DNA from: Hortaea werneckii
Lineage: Eukaryota; Ascomycota; Dothideomycetes; Mycosphaerellales; Teratosphaeriaceae
DNA length: 64,000 nucleotides
Assembly: GCA_037044905.1 (NCBI GenBank)
Contig: JBAOKB010000144.1
Span: 1,054,001-1,118,000 of the forward strand
Reading direction: 5' to 3'
Shown: positions 41,957 through 54,181 of the stretch, one piece after another
How the letters are laid out: each line of letters starts with the position of its first letter
Numbering within the stretch: position 1 is the stretch's first letter
Made by a program: the position numbers and the translations under genes
Notes under the pieces: model-generated
Database searches by the model: none
Told to the model about the DNA's origin: nothing
What the model saw: only the letters and a program-made list of their open reading frames with translations

Positions 41957-42824
41957 TCGGACGGGGAGGTGGGTTGGGGGTGTCGAGTGCTTTGTGTAGC
42001 CAGAGATGTGTAGCTAGTAAACGATTCGTGTTCAGTCATCTCCGTCCACGCGGAAGCCATCATGTGAGTCTAAAAGGCCACTGGCTGGCCTCTTTCATGA
42101 AAATTTGTCTTAAGACGCAGATTTGGTAAAATAAGTCTCACCATTGGAAGAAGCTCACGAACGGCGACCTCGCCCCATGGGAAGTCTGACAACCAAGATA
42201 GCAAAATTGGCAAGTATGAAAGGAAGCTAATGGAAAAGCTTTCACCTAAGGCGAACAGCATCTCTTGAGTATCACCACTCTTCATATCGGTAAATCACCA
42301 TGGTACTACTAGTACATACGAGTTAAACTTCCCACAACCACAACAGAGAAGTGGGAGAAAAGGAAAAGGGACCAGCCATCGCCTGGCGGTCGTATCGTCA
42401 CATAGAAGAAAAACCTGTCTCCATGCCCCTCTCTCACTCGAATAAGAGTCTGTGATCTCTTGATATCTCATAGAACCTCCACATTCCCCTTGAAACTCCC
42501 GAAGTCGATCACCAACTTCACTGAATCCCTTTCCCGAAGATATAGTTGGAAAAAAAAAAAAAACATCGAAAACTTGAAAAACGCCAGAAACCCCAACCGC
42601 CCAACGCCTTCGCTTGTATAGGATATTCATGCTGAGTCGATTAGACGCTGTATGCGGACAGCAAATCCTCTTCAGAGAGACAGCGAGGTAGTGCTGTCCT
42701 CTCAGATGTCCCAATGTTTAAACAACACATGCGCTCAATCACGCTTGTCTAGCGCAGAGGAGACAGTTTGACACATCCGGGCTCAGACACTAAGATCGCG
42801 CGCGTATGGAAGGGAAGGAGAATA
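41957..42824. other. intergenic, convergent 3' ends
   Basis: An 868-bp spacer. Contains A14 near 42550. No gene seen. Confidence 0.4.
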
Positions 42825-45613
42825 TCACGTCTCCTTCTGCGTTTTTGACTTCTTGGCCCCGGTATTACCACTGCCAGTGCTAGAAGGCCTAGATGCAGAA
42901 GCAGAGGCAAGACGCTTCTGCGGGAGGGCATTGACCGCTGTGAAGCCGGTAGTAGCCGGCATGACGGCGGGGATCTGTTGGACAGGCGTACTGCGGACTT
43001 CCTGCTTGACTTGGATGGTATCGGCGTCGTCTTCGACGTTGACCACCTCCTTGGTTTTCTGCTTCGTCTTCTTCGGCGGCTCGCCATTGGTGAGCGGCGC
43101 TTCGCCATTTGATTGCTTGGTGGTGTTGGGCGTCTCGATGGACGGGCGGACTTCTAAAGGCGTGGGCTTTGTTGAGGCATTGTTTGATGATTTGCGTCTC
43201 GCTGGAGCCTGCGGGACGTGTTGTGCTAGCGGCGGAGAAGCAGCAGACCCGTTGACATGCGTCTGGCCGTTAGATGGGAAAGCGTCGGCACCGAAGGCCC
43301 TTGCGGCCTCTGCGTTTGGTGGCGGGAAGGAGAATTTCATTGATGCGCCCGACCGTGGCGTCAAGTTCGGTGGGTACATTTTGACTTGATCTGCGCTCTT
43401 CCCATTCGAATTGGGAGTGCCCCCGACGGCTGGTGAGCCCGGTTGACTATGATGACGAGGTTGTGAACCCGATGGTCTTGGTGACGAGGTATGACTAGCA
43501 GCAGCAGGTGCAATGTGCGGCTGGTTGGAGAATTGCATCGGGTTGAGCATGTTAGCGCTAACCTGAGGTTGCTGGAGCGCGAGCTGCATGCTACGCCTTC
43601 TGTCCAACTCAATCTCCCTCGCTTGCTCCTGCGCACGGCGTTGCTCGGCAGTCAGAGGCGGTTGTTCTGGCTGCGGCTGTGCAAGACCCATGGAGCGCAT
43701 CATTACTTGGTGGGAAAGCTGCTGTTGGCGAGCAATCTCCTCGTGAGCACGAGCTTGAGCCTCCTTCCACTTCTCGACGCGGATACGGTTAGCAGCGATT
43801 TGAGCACCATATGACATGCATTGCCATTCCGGTTCATTCTTAGCGCCTTGATTGATGAGATGATCGATCTGCATGTACAGGTGGCGAAGAGCCGTGGTGA
43901 GCTCAATAGGCAGCATGGCGTTGACCTGCAAACAACCGGAGTCGAGAACATGCTGAAACGCTTTGATGGCGACACCTTCCGGCGTGCTCTCCATCCTGAT
44001 TTGGAATGGCGGTGGTTGAGACGGAGGAGTCTGCTTGTCTGCCTCGACTTCTTCAGTAGGGAATTTCCTTGGTCGACCGGGTCCACGCTTCTGAGAGGAC
44101 AGCTGCTGCTGCTGCCAATTCTGTGCCTGCTTCAGTAGATCGCCGTGGTATTGATGCTGTAGTCGCTGTTGAGCCCAGGATTTGAGGGCGTTCTGGATGA
44201 ATTGAATGCCGTAAGTCAGAGGGCCATCAGGGTCGCCAGGGCGAGGTAGAAGGTAATCTTGATTTGGCTTGTTAGGGAGATTGTTGGATCGCTTGGTGGC
44301 TGGATCACTCTTCGCGCCTTCTTCACCCTTGTCGCTGTCGTCTTCGTCGCCCAGTAGCCCAAGCAAGGCATCAATGTTATCCTTGCTGCGGACATTCTCT
44401 TTGTCGCTTAGGTTGTTGCTGCTGTCTTTCTCTTTCGACTTCTGCTCTTGATCTGTATTTGTGTTAGTCTAAACGTGATTTACGAAAGCAATAACGAAGG
44501 CGTTTGTCACTTACGATCTGGAGGTGGTGATTTTGGCACAGGCGGCACGCCACCGAAGTTGGTCAGCGCGTTTGACAGAGCCTGCAGCATGCACACCATT
44601 TTGTTGACGGTCGACGGTGGCCTGGGCTTGTTGTCGCGATTGACCTCGTCGAAATCGATGAGCTGAACCTGAGGGAGCTGAAGCTGAGGTGGCGGTCGAG
44701 ATACTGGCGGCGGTGGAGGCTGCTGAAACTGAGCAGGATGAGGAGGGGGAGGAGGTCCGGTATGCGGCCGGTGTTGGTGAGCGCCAGGTGGCGGCGGCAT
44801 CATGTGGTGTGCAATAGGCGGGTGCTGAGGCGCCGGCTGGGGCGCAGGTGCTGCAGGCAGAGCAGGCGCTCTGTTTTGCTGTTTTTGCTTCGGTTTCTTC
44901 TTCTGCGGCGCCTTCTTGGGCGGTGGAGCATGGTCGTCGGCGCCACCTTCAACATAAAAGCTCATCAGGTACCCATAGTCGGCGTCTGGTGCAGGAGAGG
45001 GCTCCTTGTGTGCAGGCGGACTAGGAGGTGCAGACGACAGGTCCGAAGACTCGTTTCCATTGTCAATTTTAAGCGTGGGATCGTCGAGCTTCATGTTCTC
45101 AGAGTACCTAAACCTAATGTCGGACGACCTCCTGGGCTTCGGTGCAGGCGTGCCGGCTGAGGCTGTGCCGACTGTGATGTTGTCACCTGGTGGTGCAGGA
45201 GAAGGCGTTGGTCCAGAAGCCGGGCCAGCAGGCGCCGAGGCTGGACTCAAACTTGCATCCGGCTCGCGGACCTTGAGTTTGAGCTTGGGCTTCTTGCTGG
45301 CCGGTTCCTCTGAGCCAGGCGGATCCTCCGTCGACGGTCTCTTAGAGCCAGCTCTCTCAGCAGATGGCAGGGCGGGTGGGCCCATCTGACCATTTTGATC
45401 CATCCGTTGGCGACCATCGCCAGCAGGCTCGACCTGAGGAGCCGGGGTAACGACAGCACCAGGCATCGGAGTGTTGCTGGAAGGCCCGCCACCGGGCACG
45501 TTGCTCATGCCGCGTTCGGTCGCCATCTTGTACTTCCGAATCTTGGCGCTGGAGATGCGGTTCGTAAAGTGGAAGACGGAGACTTGCTCCGCATAATCCG
45601 GGTTGGGTGGCAT
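42825..45613 (-). CDS. AT-hook protein, probable chromatin/transcription factor
   Basis: Exons 45613-44515 and 44452-42825 give 908 aa; the 62-nt intron (GTAAGT, branch GACTAAC, acceptor TACAG) joins in phase. Almost the whole protein is disordered and Pro/Gln-rich, with basic nuclear-type patches (SKKPKLKLKVR, PKKAPQKKKPKQKQQ). One AT-hook is present (QKRGPGRPRKFP, about residue 460). An ordered block lies at about 500-600 (IELTTALRHLYMQIDHLINQ, NRIRVEKWKEAQARAHEEIA). The C-terminus is Lys-rich (TGAKKSKTQKET). This fits a minor-groove-binding chromatin-complex subunit. I cannot name the complex. It is divergent from the Swp1 gene. Confidence 0.8.
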
Positions 45614-46407
45614 ATTGAAGGAAGTCCAATCAAGAATCCGAAGTGGGCGAGTTTTTAAGCGGAGGGGACCAGTGTATTGAGGTCAAAAGCGATACTGGCT
45701 TGTGCGGAGCCCCACAATTCGTGTCCGGTGGTCACCTGGTTGCCTTGGGTGGCGGGAGTCGAGCGAACAAACAACGCGCGATGCGCGTGTCCGTGACTCC
45801 GCCGAAATAGGAAGGTACCTAGAGTGAAAGATTAATTTTGATTACGGACGATGGACGACGATGAACGAGATGATGATCAAGTGGGTGGAGGGCGAGGTGA
45901 GGCAGGTGTCGGCGGAAGAGAGAGATGGAACGCGCAAAATTGGAAATTGAGAGGCCTGCTTGCCGGATTGGGAACTTAGTGGGGCCCACACGTGCGAGGG
46001 CGCCCACCAAGATGGACGAGCATCGATACTCCGCTGCCTTGAAGACTGAGAGTAAAATTATTGCTGCCTTGCAAGACCATGTCAGAAGTCTGCCCACATG
46101 CGTTCACGTGCTCTGCACTTTGATCACGCGTTCTCTCCCGAGCACATGAGGTCTGTTCTCGCCCCCCTTCAGCGCTGCTGCCCTTTGCGATCGGAGGGTC
46201 AAATGCATGCCTGAGGCAGATAAAGCGTATGCACGGATGCTCCCGTCCCAGGTGAGGTGTTCAGCTGGAGGGGAGACCCGCGAGACCCGGCCTTAGCGTA
46301 GCGCCGTAGTGCCTGAGCAAGCAACGTAGCTACTCCAATGCGTGCATGAGCTCGACGTCAAGTTACTTCTCGATTTCTTGCGCCCATCGCGAAGAATACC
46401 GCACACC
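45614..46407. promoter_or_regulatory. divergent promoter region
   Basis: 794 bp between the AT-hook and Swp1 starts; no site assigned. Confidence 0.35.
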
Positions 46408-47400
46408 ATGAGACTCTTTCGTAGCGTAGCCTTGGCCGCTATCTCCTACGGCTCAGCCGTCCTCGCCGCCGGTTGGAGCTTCGAGGATGCAACGTTGACC
46501 GTCCAAGGCAAAGGTGCCGGCGTGGGTGGAAGTGTGAAGGAGAGGTATGCTTCACCATTGACAATGAACGCACCTTCGCACTAACTCACACTCTTTGCAG
46601 TTTGACTCCCCAGTCTGCCCTCCCTGGCCCTGTCTCGCTCGCGTCCGGTGACACCCTCAAAATCGCTCTCACCACTACCGACGGGAAGACCGGCAAGAAG
46701 CCGCATCAAGCCTTCCTCACCCTTCATGAGCCTACAACGGGTCTCGAAGAGTCTTTCCCTTTCAGCCTCAAAGACAATGGCAAAGGCAAAGTAGAGATCG
46801 TACGCAACACCGATACCCAATGGCAGCCCAGCCCCCAATGCTAGACAGCTAACATGAACACATGGACTCCAGACTCAAAAAGACCTTCCATACCAATTAG
46901 CAACCTCACAACACACCCTCAAGGCCTCGCTCATCATCGCCTCATTCGGCACCTCCGACCCATACAACAAGAACCTCTTCGACCTGACCGTGGTCGCCGA
47001 TGCCTTCGCCCCACCCACCGTTCCCAGCCCAGCTGAGCGCTATGGCAAGAAAGACGAGATCCACCACATCTTCAAGGACGGGCCGCAATCGCCCAACTTC
47101 CTCCTCGTCGGCGTCTTCACCATCGCCGTCTGCGTCACCCTCCCGATCTTGTTCGGCGTCTGGGCAGCCCTGGGCGGCAACGTCTCGCACCTCGGCACCG
47201 CATTCGGCAAAGCTCCCCTCGCACACGGCTTATTCCTAGGCAGCATCTTAGCGATGGAGGGGGTCTTCTTCTTGTACTATACGGTTTGGAATCTGTTCCA
47301 GATGCTGCCGGCGGCGGCTGTGGTGGGCGTGGTGGGCTATGTGAGCGGGAGCCGCGCCTTGACGGAAGTACAGGAGCGACGCTTGGCTGGGAAGCGGTGA
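46408..47400 (+). CDS. SWP1: oligosaccharyltransferase subunit Swp1/ribophorin II
   Basis: Exons 46408-46544, 46601-46799 and 46873-47400 give 287 aa; the last intron has branch GCTAACATG. The product has a signal peptide (RSVALAAISYGSAVLA), a lumenal beta domain (GWSFEDATLTVQGKG, TLKIALTTTDGKTGKKPHQA, LKASLIIASFG), the motif ERYGKKDEIHHIFKDGPQSP and three C-terminal membrane segments with GVFFLYYTVWNLFQMLP. It ends SGSRALTEVQERRLAGKR. This is the delta/ribophorin II subunit of the ER oligosaccharyltransferase, which transfers glycans to Asn in nascent proteins. The tail ends KR, near a dilysine-like ER signal. Essential housekeeping gene in yeast. Confidence 0.93.
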
Positions 47401-48923
47401 AAAAAAAGGCTTTGGTGAGACTTCGCATTGGCGGATTCAAAAGCGAATGTTAGTCGATTTAGACGTTGATAGCGTTTGGAGATGAAGGGTTGAATTGAGA
47501 AGGGATGGTGCAGATGGTGCCATCTACAGGACTGTCAAGTATGATGGCTGCTTTCAGTTCTTCTGTCTACTCTTGTGTTCGATCCTCATGTTACAAGGCT
47601 TTTCTCAGGCAACGTCAGCCGACTTCGTTTGCCATGGGAAATTCAGCGGGCTCTTTATTCAATAAGTTCGAGCTCGTGCTCCGTAGCTTTGTTGCGAAGA
47701 CGGGGCTATTTCTGCCTTCCATCAAAACTAGGAATTCGAGTCGTAACGGGCGACGACCCGTCCGAACTATGAGCTGTTCGACTGGTTGTATCTGGTGGAG
47801 TGAAGTTCACTTTGTTTCATGACTTTCTCATGCATACCACCCGTTTTTGTTGGTGTCGTTCCCTTTGATCCTCTGCATTAGATGCCCTTGACCTCCTGCG
47901 GTGCCTAAGTAAAAGTGTTGATTACAACGCGCAAAGCAAAGAGACGAAGAGAGCGAGAGCAGAGCTACCTCTGTACAGTAGTCGAAAGTGGTCAAAGCTT
48001 ATGCGGGCTTCACCATTCTCTCTGGATGTACGACTGGATCTTGCGCTCCGGAAAAAGCATCGGAACGAATACTAATGTGTCGTTACAACACCATCTGAAA
48101 AACTTGTGGAATTGTTCACGCACACAGCGTCGTGAAACAGGCCAATGTGCGCCCACTCACAAGCACGAGAGAAAAGCTCACATGCGCGTTCGGGCCACGA
48201 TCATGTTTCAGAGAGCTTTGTACCTGTACTCGCCAAATTGAACATACATCGTCCATACGTCTTTAATTACACCTCAACCCCCAGTTGTCGATTACAGGCT
48301 TAGGTACAGCCGGATCGAAGAGGCGGCTCGAAGGAATGCCTTCAACGTCATGGTGAGGCACGTCTCACATCTCCACCAACGTCGAAGTCGAAATCGGCCA
48401 CTGGCTTAACGCCAATCTTTCTGAACAAGACGGCAAAGAATTCAACTCCTGCATTGAATCGTTCCTGGAGTCCCTTTATTTGACCAGCATCAATTTCATA
48501 TACGGAAGATTGCGAGCGCCCAACACACTCTAATACTGTACTCATCTCGACGTCTCCGATTTAGGCACATGGCCACACCTCCGCACTGCGTTCCCCGCTT
48601 TTGCCCCCAACTGCCGGCCGCAGATATCGACATGGGCAAAGAAACATCCTGGTCACTGTAATCGATCCTACTCGTCTCCCCGTGGGGCGGCTAACGCACC
48701 CGCGTGGATGCCATGCGGAGAGAACCAAGGTGAGAAGAGCGGCGCTGCCGCGTCAATCGTCGCTGACGACAGGGGCAGCTCGTTGTCGACTGCCGATTAG
48801 CTGCTCGCAGGGCCTAGAAGGGAGTATGCCGACCTCTCATTATTCTCTGTCTTTCGTTTTCATCCTGCGTTCAATGCTTGCTCGCCTCAACACTTGACAT
48901 CTTTCTCTCCTTCATGACCCACC
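47401..48923. other. intergenic containing a gene relic
   Basis: About 1.5 kb. Apart from the minus-strand relic at 48263-48545 I see no gene; the plus ORFs at 47505-47822 and 47915-48241 have no domain. Confidence 0.4.
48263..48545 (-). pseudogene. frameshifted coding relic, unrecognised
   Basis: From an ATG at 48545 the minus strand reads MSTVLECVGRSQSSVYEID, then KIGVKPVADFDFDVGGD. At about 48355 the coding-like reading moves one base to DVPHHDVEGIPSSRLFDP and VPKPVIDNWGLRCN, stopping at 48263. The gap is too small for an intron. This looks like a gene, or the end of one, with a single indel. I do not recognise the family. Confidence 0.4.
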
Positions 48924-50766
48924 ATGGCGCCCCAGCAAACGCATCTGGTGCAAAGGTGAGTTCGACGAGACTCGGGATATTGTCTAGAGATTGATGTGAG
49001 ACAGTCATGCACATGAAGAAGATGTACCCGGCACGGTGAACTTGAAAGCTGCAGAGGGCGATGATACGGCAAGAGGCCAGGCACTCTTCCCCGTCCCGGC
49101 CGAAGATCCCAATGATCCTCTCCAATGGCCGAAGTGGAAGAAGAACGCGGTATGACACCGGAAAATCTAAACGGCGAGGGCTCATCAAGAAGCTGACGAT
49201 GAACGTCATAGATCCTAGTCGTCTGCTCCCTATATTCCTTTCTAAGCAACACCTCCTTACTAGGACCTTCAGTCTACATCAGCCTCTTCGCCGAGCAATT
49301 CGGCATCTCTCACACGAAAGCATCAGGCTTGATCTCGTACCCGAATATATGCTATGGCATCGGGACTCTGATCATGGTCCCAGCCTACCTGAAATTCGGC
49401 AGGAGGCCAATCATGCTGGTATCACTGGTCATATACCTGGTCGGCTTAGTAGGGTGCAGTGTCAGTGATAGCTATGGCGCTTTGATGGCGTGTCGGATTA
49501 TCCACACCATCTCGAGTAGTGTTTGCGAGGCACTGCCTGTGCAGCTGGTGAATGATATCTTCTTCCGTAAGGCCACCGCTTGACTCGTATCGTGAGTCTC
49601 TGCTAATTTCCTCAAGTCCACGAACGCGGATCCAAGCTGGGTTACTACACTGTCTGCCTCTGCTGGGGCTCGACCGGTCCCCTCTACGCTGGTTACATGT
49701 TAGCGGGAGGCTACAGCTGGCGGCTTTTCTTCTACGTCGAGGTAGCCTTCGCAGGTCTGCTGCTGATTCTGGCCTTTGTCTTTGTAGAGGAGACGGCATA
49801 CAAGCGAAACAGCCCGAGTGGTCCATCTCTCGACAACCCGGAAGGCTTGAAAAAGGTCTATGCAAAGTCTGAGCTGGAGAATAAGGAGGCTGACGCTGCA
49901 GAGCATGTTGAGGTGGAAACTTTGGTACCCGCTCGGAGGACCTTTTTGGCTACCTTGAGGCCCTGGTCTGCTATCGATCACGACGAGCCGTTTTTCCTGA
50001 CATCACTACGGTCCTTCACTTACTTCCTGGTACCGTCTGTACTTTGGGTCATCACGAGGTACGTCTGAATGCCGAACTTATTCTGTTGGGATACTAACCC
50101 TTTGACAGCTATGGAATCTACATCGGTTTAGGGGCACTGGTTTTTAACTACACATTCCCGATCAAGATCGTCCAGCCACCATATGGATGGTCTGAGGAGA
50201 ACTCCGGCTTGATAGCCCTGGGCAACATTGTCGGCTACGGGCTGGCTATCCCTCTCACTTGGACATCTGACGCCTTAGCCGCGCGCCTGACGCGGAAAAA
50301 CAACGGTATGCGTGAAGCTGAGATGCGTTTGGGAGTGCTGCTCCCTGCCATGGTTATCGCGCCAGCTGGCCTGATCGTGTACGGAATGACTGGCCAACAC
50401 AACCTCCACTGGATTGGCTACTTCGCGGGAGTCGCGATGACAGACTGGGGATCCTTCTTCTACTTCACCTTCACGTTGGCCTATGCCGTTGACAGCTATA
50501 ACGCCAACACGTCTGAAATGCTCATCGCGATGTGCGTGGGTAAACAGCTCATCAGCTTCGCATTTGGCTTGTACCTGCTTGACTGGGTGCAAGAGAGCGG
50601 CTATGATGTGATTGTCTCGGGCGTCTTCACTGGAGTGCTCTTAGCCAACAATCTTGCCTTACTAGTCTTCATGGCATTTGGCAAGCGGATCAGGGCCTTC
50701 TTCGCTTCTACGTGGCTGTCGAAGATGCATCGGAGGACGATCAAGCAGCCGCATGAGGCTCTTTAA
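48924..50766 (+). CDS. MFS transporter (DHA1-like)
   Basis: Five exons: 48924-48955, 49005-49149, 49212-49566, 49617-50058 and 50109-50766, giving 543 aa; all phases agree. Twelve membrane segments in two halves. The N-terminal half has the PEDPNDPLQWPKWKKN-type lead (here PAEDPNDPLQWPKWKKN), LVVCSLYSFLSNTSLLGPS, and motif A as YLKFGRRPIMLVS. HERGSKLGYYTV and YSWRLFFYVEVAF follow, then a central cytosolic loop with EHVEVETLVPARR. The group comprises fungal proton-driven exporters or importers of drugs, polyamines and similar small molecules. The substrate cannot be told. The C-terminal half includes AVDSYNANTSEMLIAM, a common signature of this subfamily. Confidence 0.9.
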
Positions 50767-51003
50767 GTTTGCCGAGCAAGTAAGTAGAGCAAGTAGTATT
50801 TTTCAACAAAGCTTTTTGACTCCACTATCGCTGAATGCATCCGCATCCATCCCAGAAACCACTAAAAAGAGCTAGCTTTTGGTTGCTTTTGTGCTTTCCA
50901 AACTTCATGGTCCAATCGACGATCGCACGCTCTGTGACAGGGCGAGCTGTGAGGTACCGACAGATTGCCCTCTGTGCCCGCTGGCTTCCGTCACGGCCTC
51001 ACA

Positions 51004-51855
51004 CTACGACCTCACGCTTCTCCGTCCTTCATCTTTCCCAACCGCACCGCGAACCATGATCGTCTGTCTTTCCTTCCCAATACCGAAGCACCCGTACCGG
51101 GCCGGATCAAAGCGGATCTCATTCACCGCAACGAATCCATGCTTGAGGTACAATGGCTTAGCCGTATCGGTCGCTTCCAGATACACTTCCAAGCCCGCTT
51201 CGTCGGCATCGTCGCATATAGCGTTTAGGAGCATCGTACCCGCGCCTTTGTGCTGGTGGCAAGGTAGAGTGGCAAGCATTCCGATATCTAGTAAAGGGAT
51301 TAATGACAGTTCCAAAGTGAAATTCATTCCACTTGGAGACTTACAACAATGTTTTTGGAGGCCCATGTATTGACGTCTCATACTCTCGTTGAGCGCGAAC
51401 CAATCCCTGTTCATCTGTGGATCGTTTTCATGGCCGATGTCCGCAGGGGAGTTGAGCTCGAAAGGAGTGTATGCTTTGACCTCGGACTTTGCAAATGACA
51501 AGATCTGCTCCGTCTCCGTGTTTGTCACTTTGCGAAGGCTCACTTGGTCTGCTATCGTCTCAGAGCTAAACAACAAAGCCTGAACTGGCTTGGAGTTCTT
51601 TTCTCCATGTTGAATATGATTCGGACCCCCCAAGATCATCGTGTATGCGTCGACGGCCCGCTCGAAGTGCTCGGGCTTGGTATAGTCGCGGTATGAGAGT
51701 TGCTGATTTGCTCGCTCGTTCTCAAAAGCGTGGAACTCAATGTCAACCAGAGTACGTACGTCCCCAGTACTGGCCGGGCTGATGACGAGCTGTGGCGGAT
51801 CCTTCTCGTTCGCCGGGAAGGCAGCCGAACGTGGATGATCCAACATCATTGGCAT
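51004..51855 (-). CDS. GNAT-family N-acetyltransferase
   Basis: Exons 51855-51345 and 51287-51004 give 264 aa from the ATG at 51855. The 57-nt intron (GTAAGT...ACTAG) is a multiple of three without a stop, so unspliced reading stays open, but splicing gives the conserved HCYIGMLATLPCHQHKGAGT, containing the acetyl-CoA pyrophosphate loop (Q/R-x-x-G-x-G/A). Downstream LEVYLEATDTAKPLYLKHGF is the typical end of the fold. The N-terminus has DVRTLVDIEFHAFEN. It transfers acetyl from acetyl-CoA to an unknown amine. It is convergent with the MFS gene, 237 bp away. Confidence 0.85.
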   Translation of the reverse strand: MPMMLDHPRSAAFPANEKDPPQLVISPASTGDVRTLVDIEFHAFENERANQQLSYRDYTKPEHFERAVDAYTMILGGPNHIQHGEKNSKPVQALLFSSETIADQVSLRKVTNTETEQILSFAKSEVKAYTPFELNSPADIGHENDPQMNRDWFALNESMRRQYMGLQKHCCKSPSGMNFTLELSLIPLLDIGMLATLPCHQHKGAGTMLLNAICDDADEAGLEVYLEATDTAKPLYLKHGFVAVNEIRFDPARYGCFGIGKERQTIMVRGAVGKDEGRRSVRS

Positions 51856-53143
51856 CTTCGATCCAGAGGACTTGAAAGTAAGTGGCTTGCTGAATTCCAA
51901 ACAAATTGATGAAAGAGCAAGTATTAGTAAAGTCTTGATAGTCCAAATACAAGACAAATCAGAACGCAAGTGAGCTTTTGACAGTGACGGTGAAGCAAGT
52001 GCAAAAGAATGAGGAATATTTACAAAGACTCAGTGGGAAGGGCAAGTATAAGTCATCTTCGAAGCAGTGAAACATTAGCATGAAGGAAACAAGTAACGGA
52101 AGGCTAGCTGGCTTTCACGAAGTTCGGAGCCTGATATCATGCCAGTGAGAAGGATTTACAGGCAGAGAACGGTCGTCATGCCTAGTTCAGGATCATCCCA
52201 CGCCTTCGAGGCCGCTTTTATGGTCTAGCCAATGCAAAAGGCAATTCAGTGGAGCAAGCTGAGACGCAAATAGGTCAGGAGTCATTAGGATGACACAGCG
52301 GAAAGGGTGTCGAGTATCGTGAGAACGTGCAGCTATGGTTACAGCAAGCATTCGCCGAGAAGGAGGCGTATTTGTGTAAAGAGTGAGTGCATTGTACATC
52401 TTCCGTCGGCCGTCGCGGTGACACCACTGCGATCGTGTGCGCCGGTCTATGGCGTTTACGCGGCTGGATGGCCTTTCGACAACGAATTGACAGCTATACA
52501 CAGAGTCCGAGTGCCCCAGCCACGGTATGGGAGCTGAAACCTGCATATATCAAAATGAGATGGTCGTCAACATTCATGCCTCCTTCAGGCTCACCTGACA
52601 GCTTGGCATTGCCGCCACCCCACGCTTTACCTCACTAGCGCTCTATCGCCCTTCTCACTTCGTCAGGGACTTCCTCATCTGCTCCGAATCTTGACCCGCT
52701 CGTGGTGTCGGGTGCTCACATCACCAGGTCGGGAGCTGCATCTTGTCAATCTTATGCAGCCTTATTGCCGTGTGCCCGGCATGATGAGCGACGAGTCTCG
52801 TCACGCTGCTCTCATGTCCCCGCACGCTCCCCCGGTTGCCCCTCATCTGATTGCGGCAGATTGCCGAATTCAAGTAGTACGAAGGAGCAATACGTCGTTG
52901 GAAGACGAGAACGTGATCCAGAAATTAGCACTGCCTTGATACGTACTCGCCCAAATAGTCCCCCCTGATCCGCCACAAACGGCATAGAATACCAGCAGAG
53001 ACACCTGGCCATGGCCTCGGGAATGCAACATCAACTGGACAATGGCGCTGTCCCAGGGCACATCTCGAACGTTTGCCCGAAAGGCAAGCTGACATTGCTG
53101 CGATGAGCAGTCAAAAAGATCCTAATTTGAACTAGGCACCAAA
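51856..53143. other. intergenic
   Basis: 1.29 kb between divergent GNAT and lactonase starts. No domain or repeat recognised. Confidence 0.4.
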
Positions 53144-54144
53144 ATGTGGCTCTTAGAGCTTGGCTGGCTAGAAGCAGACGAAGGTTTTGGTAGGTACCGC
53201 GTACAAGGGTAGCCCTCGCCGAAGGAAGACTGATATACTCGTAGTATGTCACTCTTCGAAACTCACTGACGTTGTACGGAAATATGCTGGCGACACCGCT
53301 AAACATAATGACAGGTGCTGAGAGGAGGCAACACTTCTCTCATGAGCACGAAGGACGAGTCTTTCGTCAACAAGCGTCGTCATTTGCCCATGTACGCGGT
53401 GTTGGTCGAGCATCCACATGAAGGCTGTATCCTATGGGAGCTTGGTTCCGGTAAGGACTATCCGGAAGTCTGGGGACCGCAGGTCGCAGATATCTTCTCT
53501 CGAGTGCGTTACGAACCGAGTCATGAGCTGGATGCGGCGATCGAGGCTACTGGCCACAAGCTTGAGGATATAAAGACGATTATTATAGGGCATCTTCACC
53601 TGGATCACGCCGGAGGTCTCGACCTCTTCCTTGATCGCAAGGATGTCGAGATATGGGTTCATGATATTGAGCTGCGGTCAGCGTTCTGGTCCGTCGCTAC
53701 CGGAGCTGACGTTGGAGTTTACCTCAAACACTACCTCAAATTGGACTTGAATTGGAAAACGTTTGATGAACGAACTATGGACTTCTGCCAGGGAATCACG
53801 TTGCATCACCTTCCGGGTCACACAGAGGGTCTTATCGGAATGCAGATCAACCTGCCGGACAGCGGAACGTTTCTGTTCATTAGTGATCACTGCCACGTTA
53901 TTGAAAATGTAAGAGGGACACTTGGGGAAAGCTTTTAAAAGTAGGCTGACAGCAGTAGTGGCGAGACGGCATTCCACAAGGCTGGCTCGCAAGAAACCAT
54001 CCCGCTTGGTTTCGATCTACACAACGACTGAAGCAATTACAGCGACAAACGAGAGGTAGAGTCATCCCTGGCCATGACGAAGAAACCTTCACGGCTTTGC
54101 AGAAAGAAGCGCAGCAGCAGCCCGAGAAGGGCGTCTTTACCTAG
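53144..54144 (+). CDS. metallo-beta-lactamase-fold lactonase (AttM/AiiB-like)
   Basis: Exons 53144-53200, 53315-53908 and 53959-54144 give 278 aa. Exon 1 encodes LELGWLEADEGF, the conserved start of this family. Exon 3 is required for NWRDGIPQGWLARNHPAW and RGRVIPGHDEETFTALQ. Zn ligands: GHLHLDHAGG (HxHxDH), LPGHTEG, FISDHCHV and PGHDE. Family members AttM, AiiB and AiiA hydrolyse N-acyl-homoserine lactones or gamma-butyrolactone. No signal peptide, so cytosolic. Exon 1-2 joining is the weak point: the splice used leaves an extra GRYR relative to relatives, while the family-like junction (53184/53315) would lack one canonical GT-AG base. Confidence 0.85.
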
Positions 54145-54181
54145 TAACAGAGACACTTCCCGTGCCGCTGAGTACATCAAA

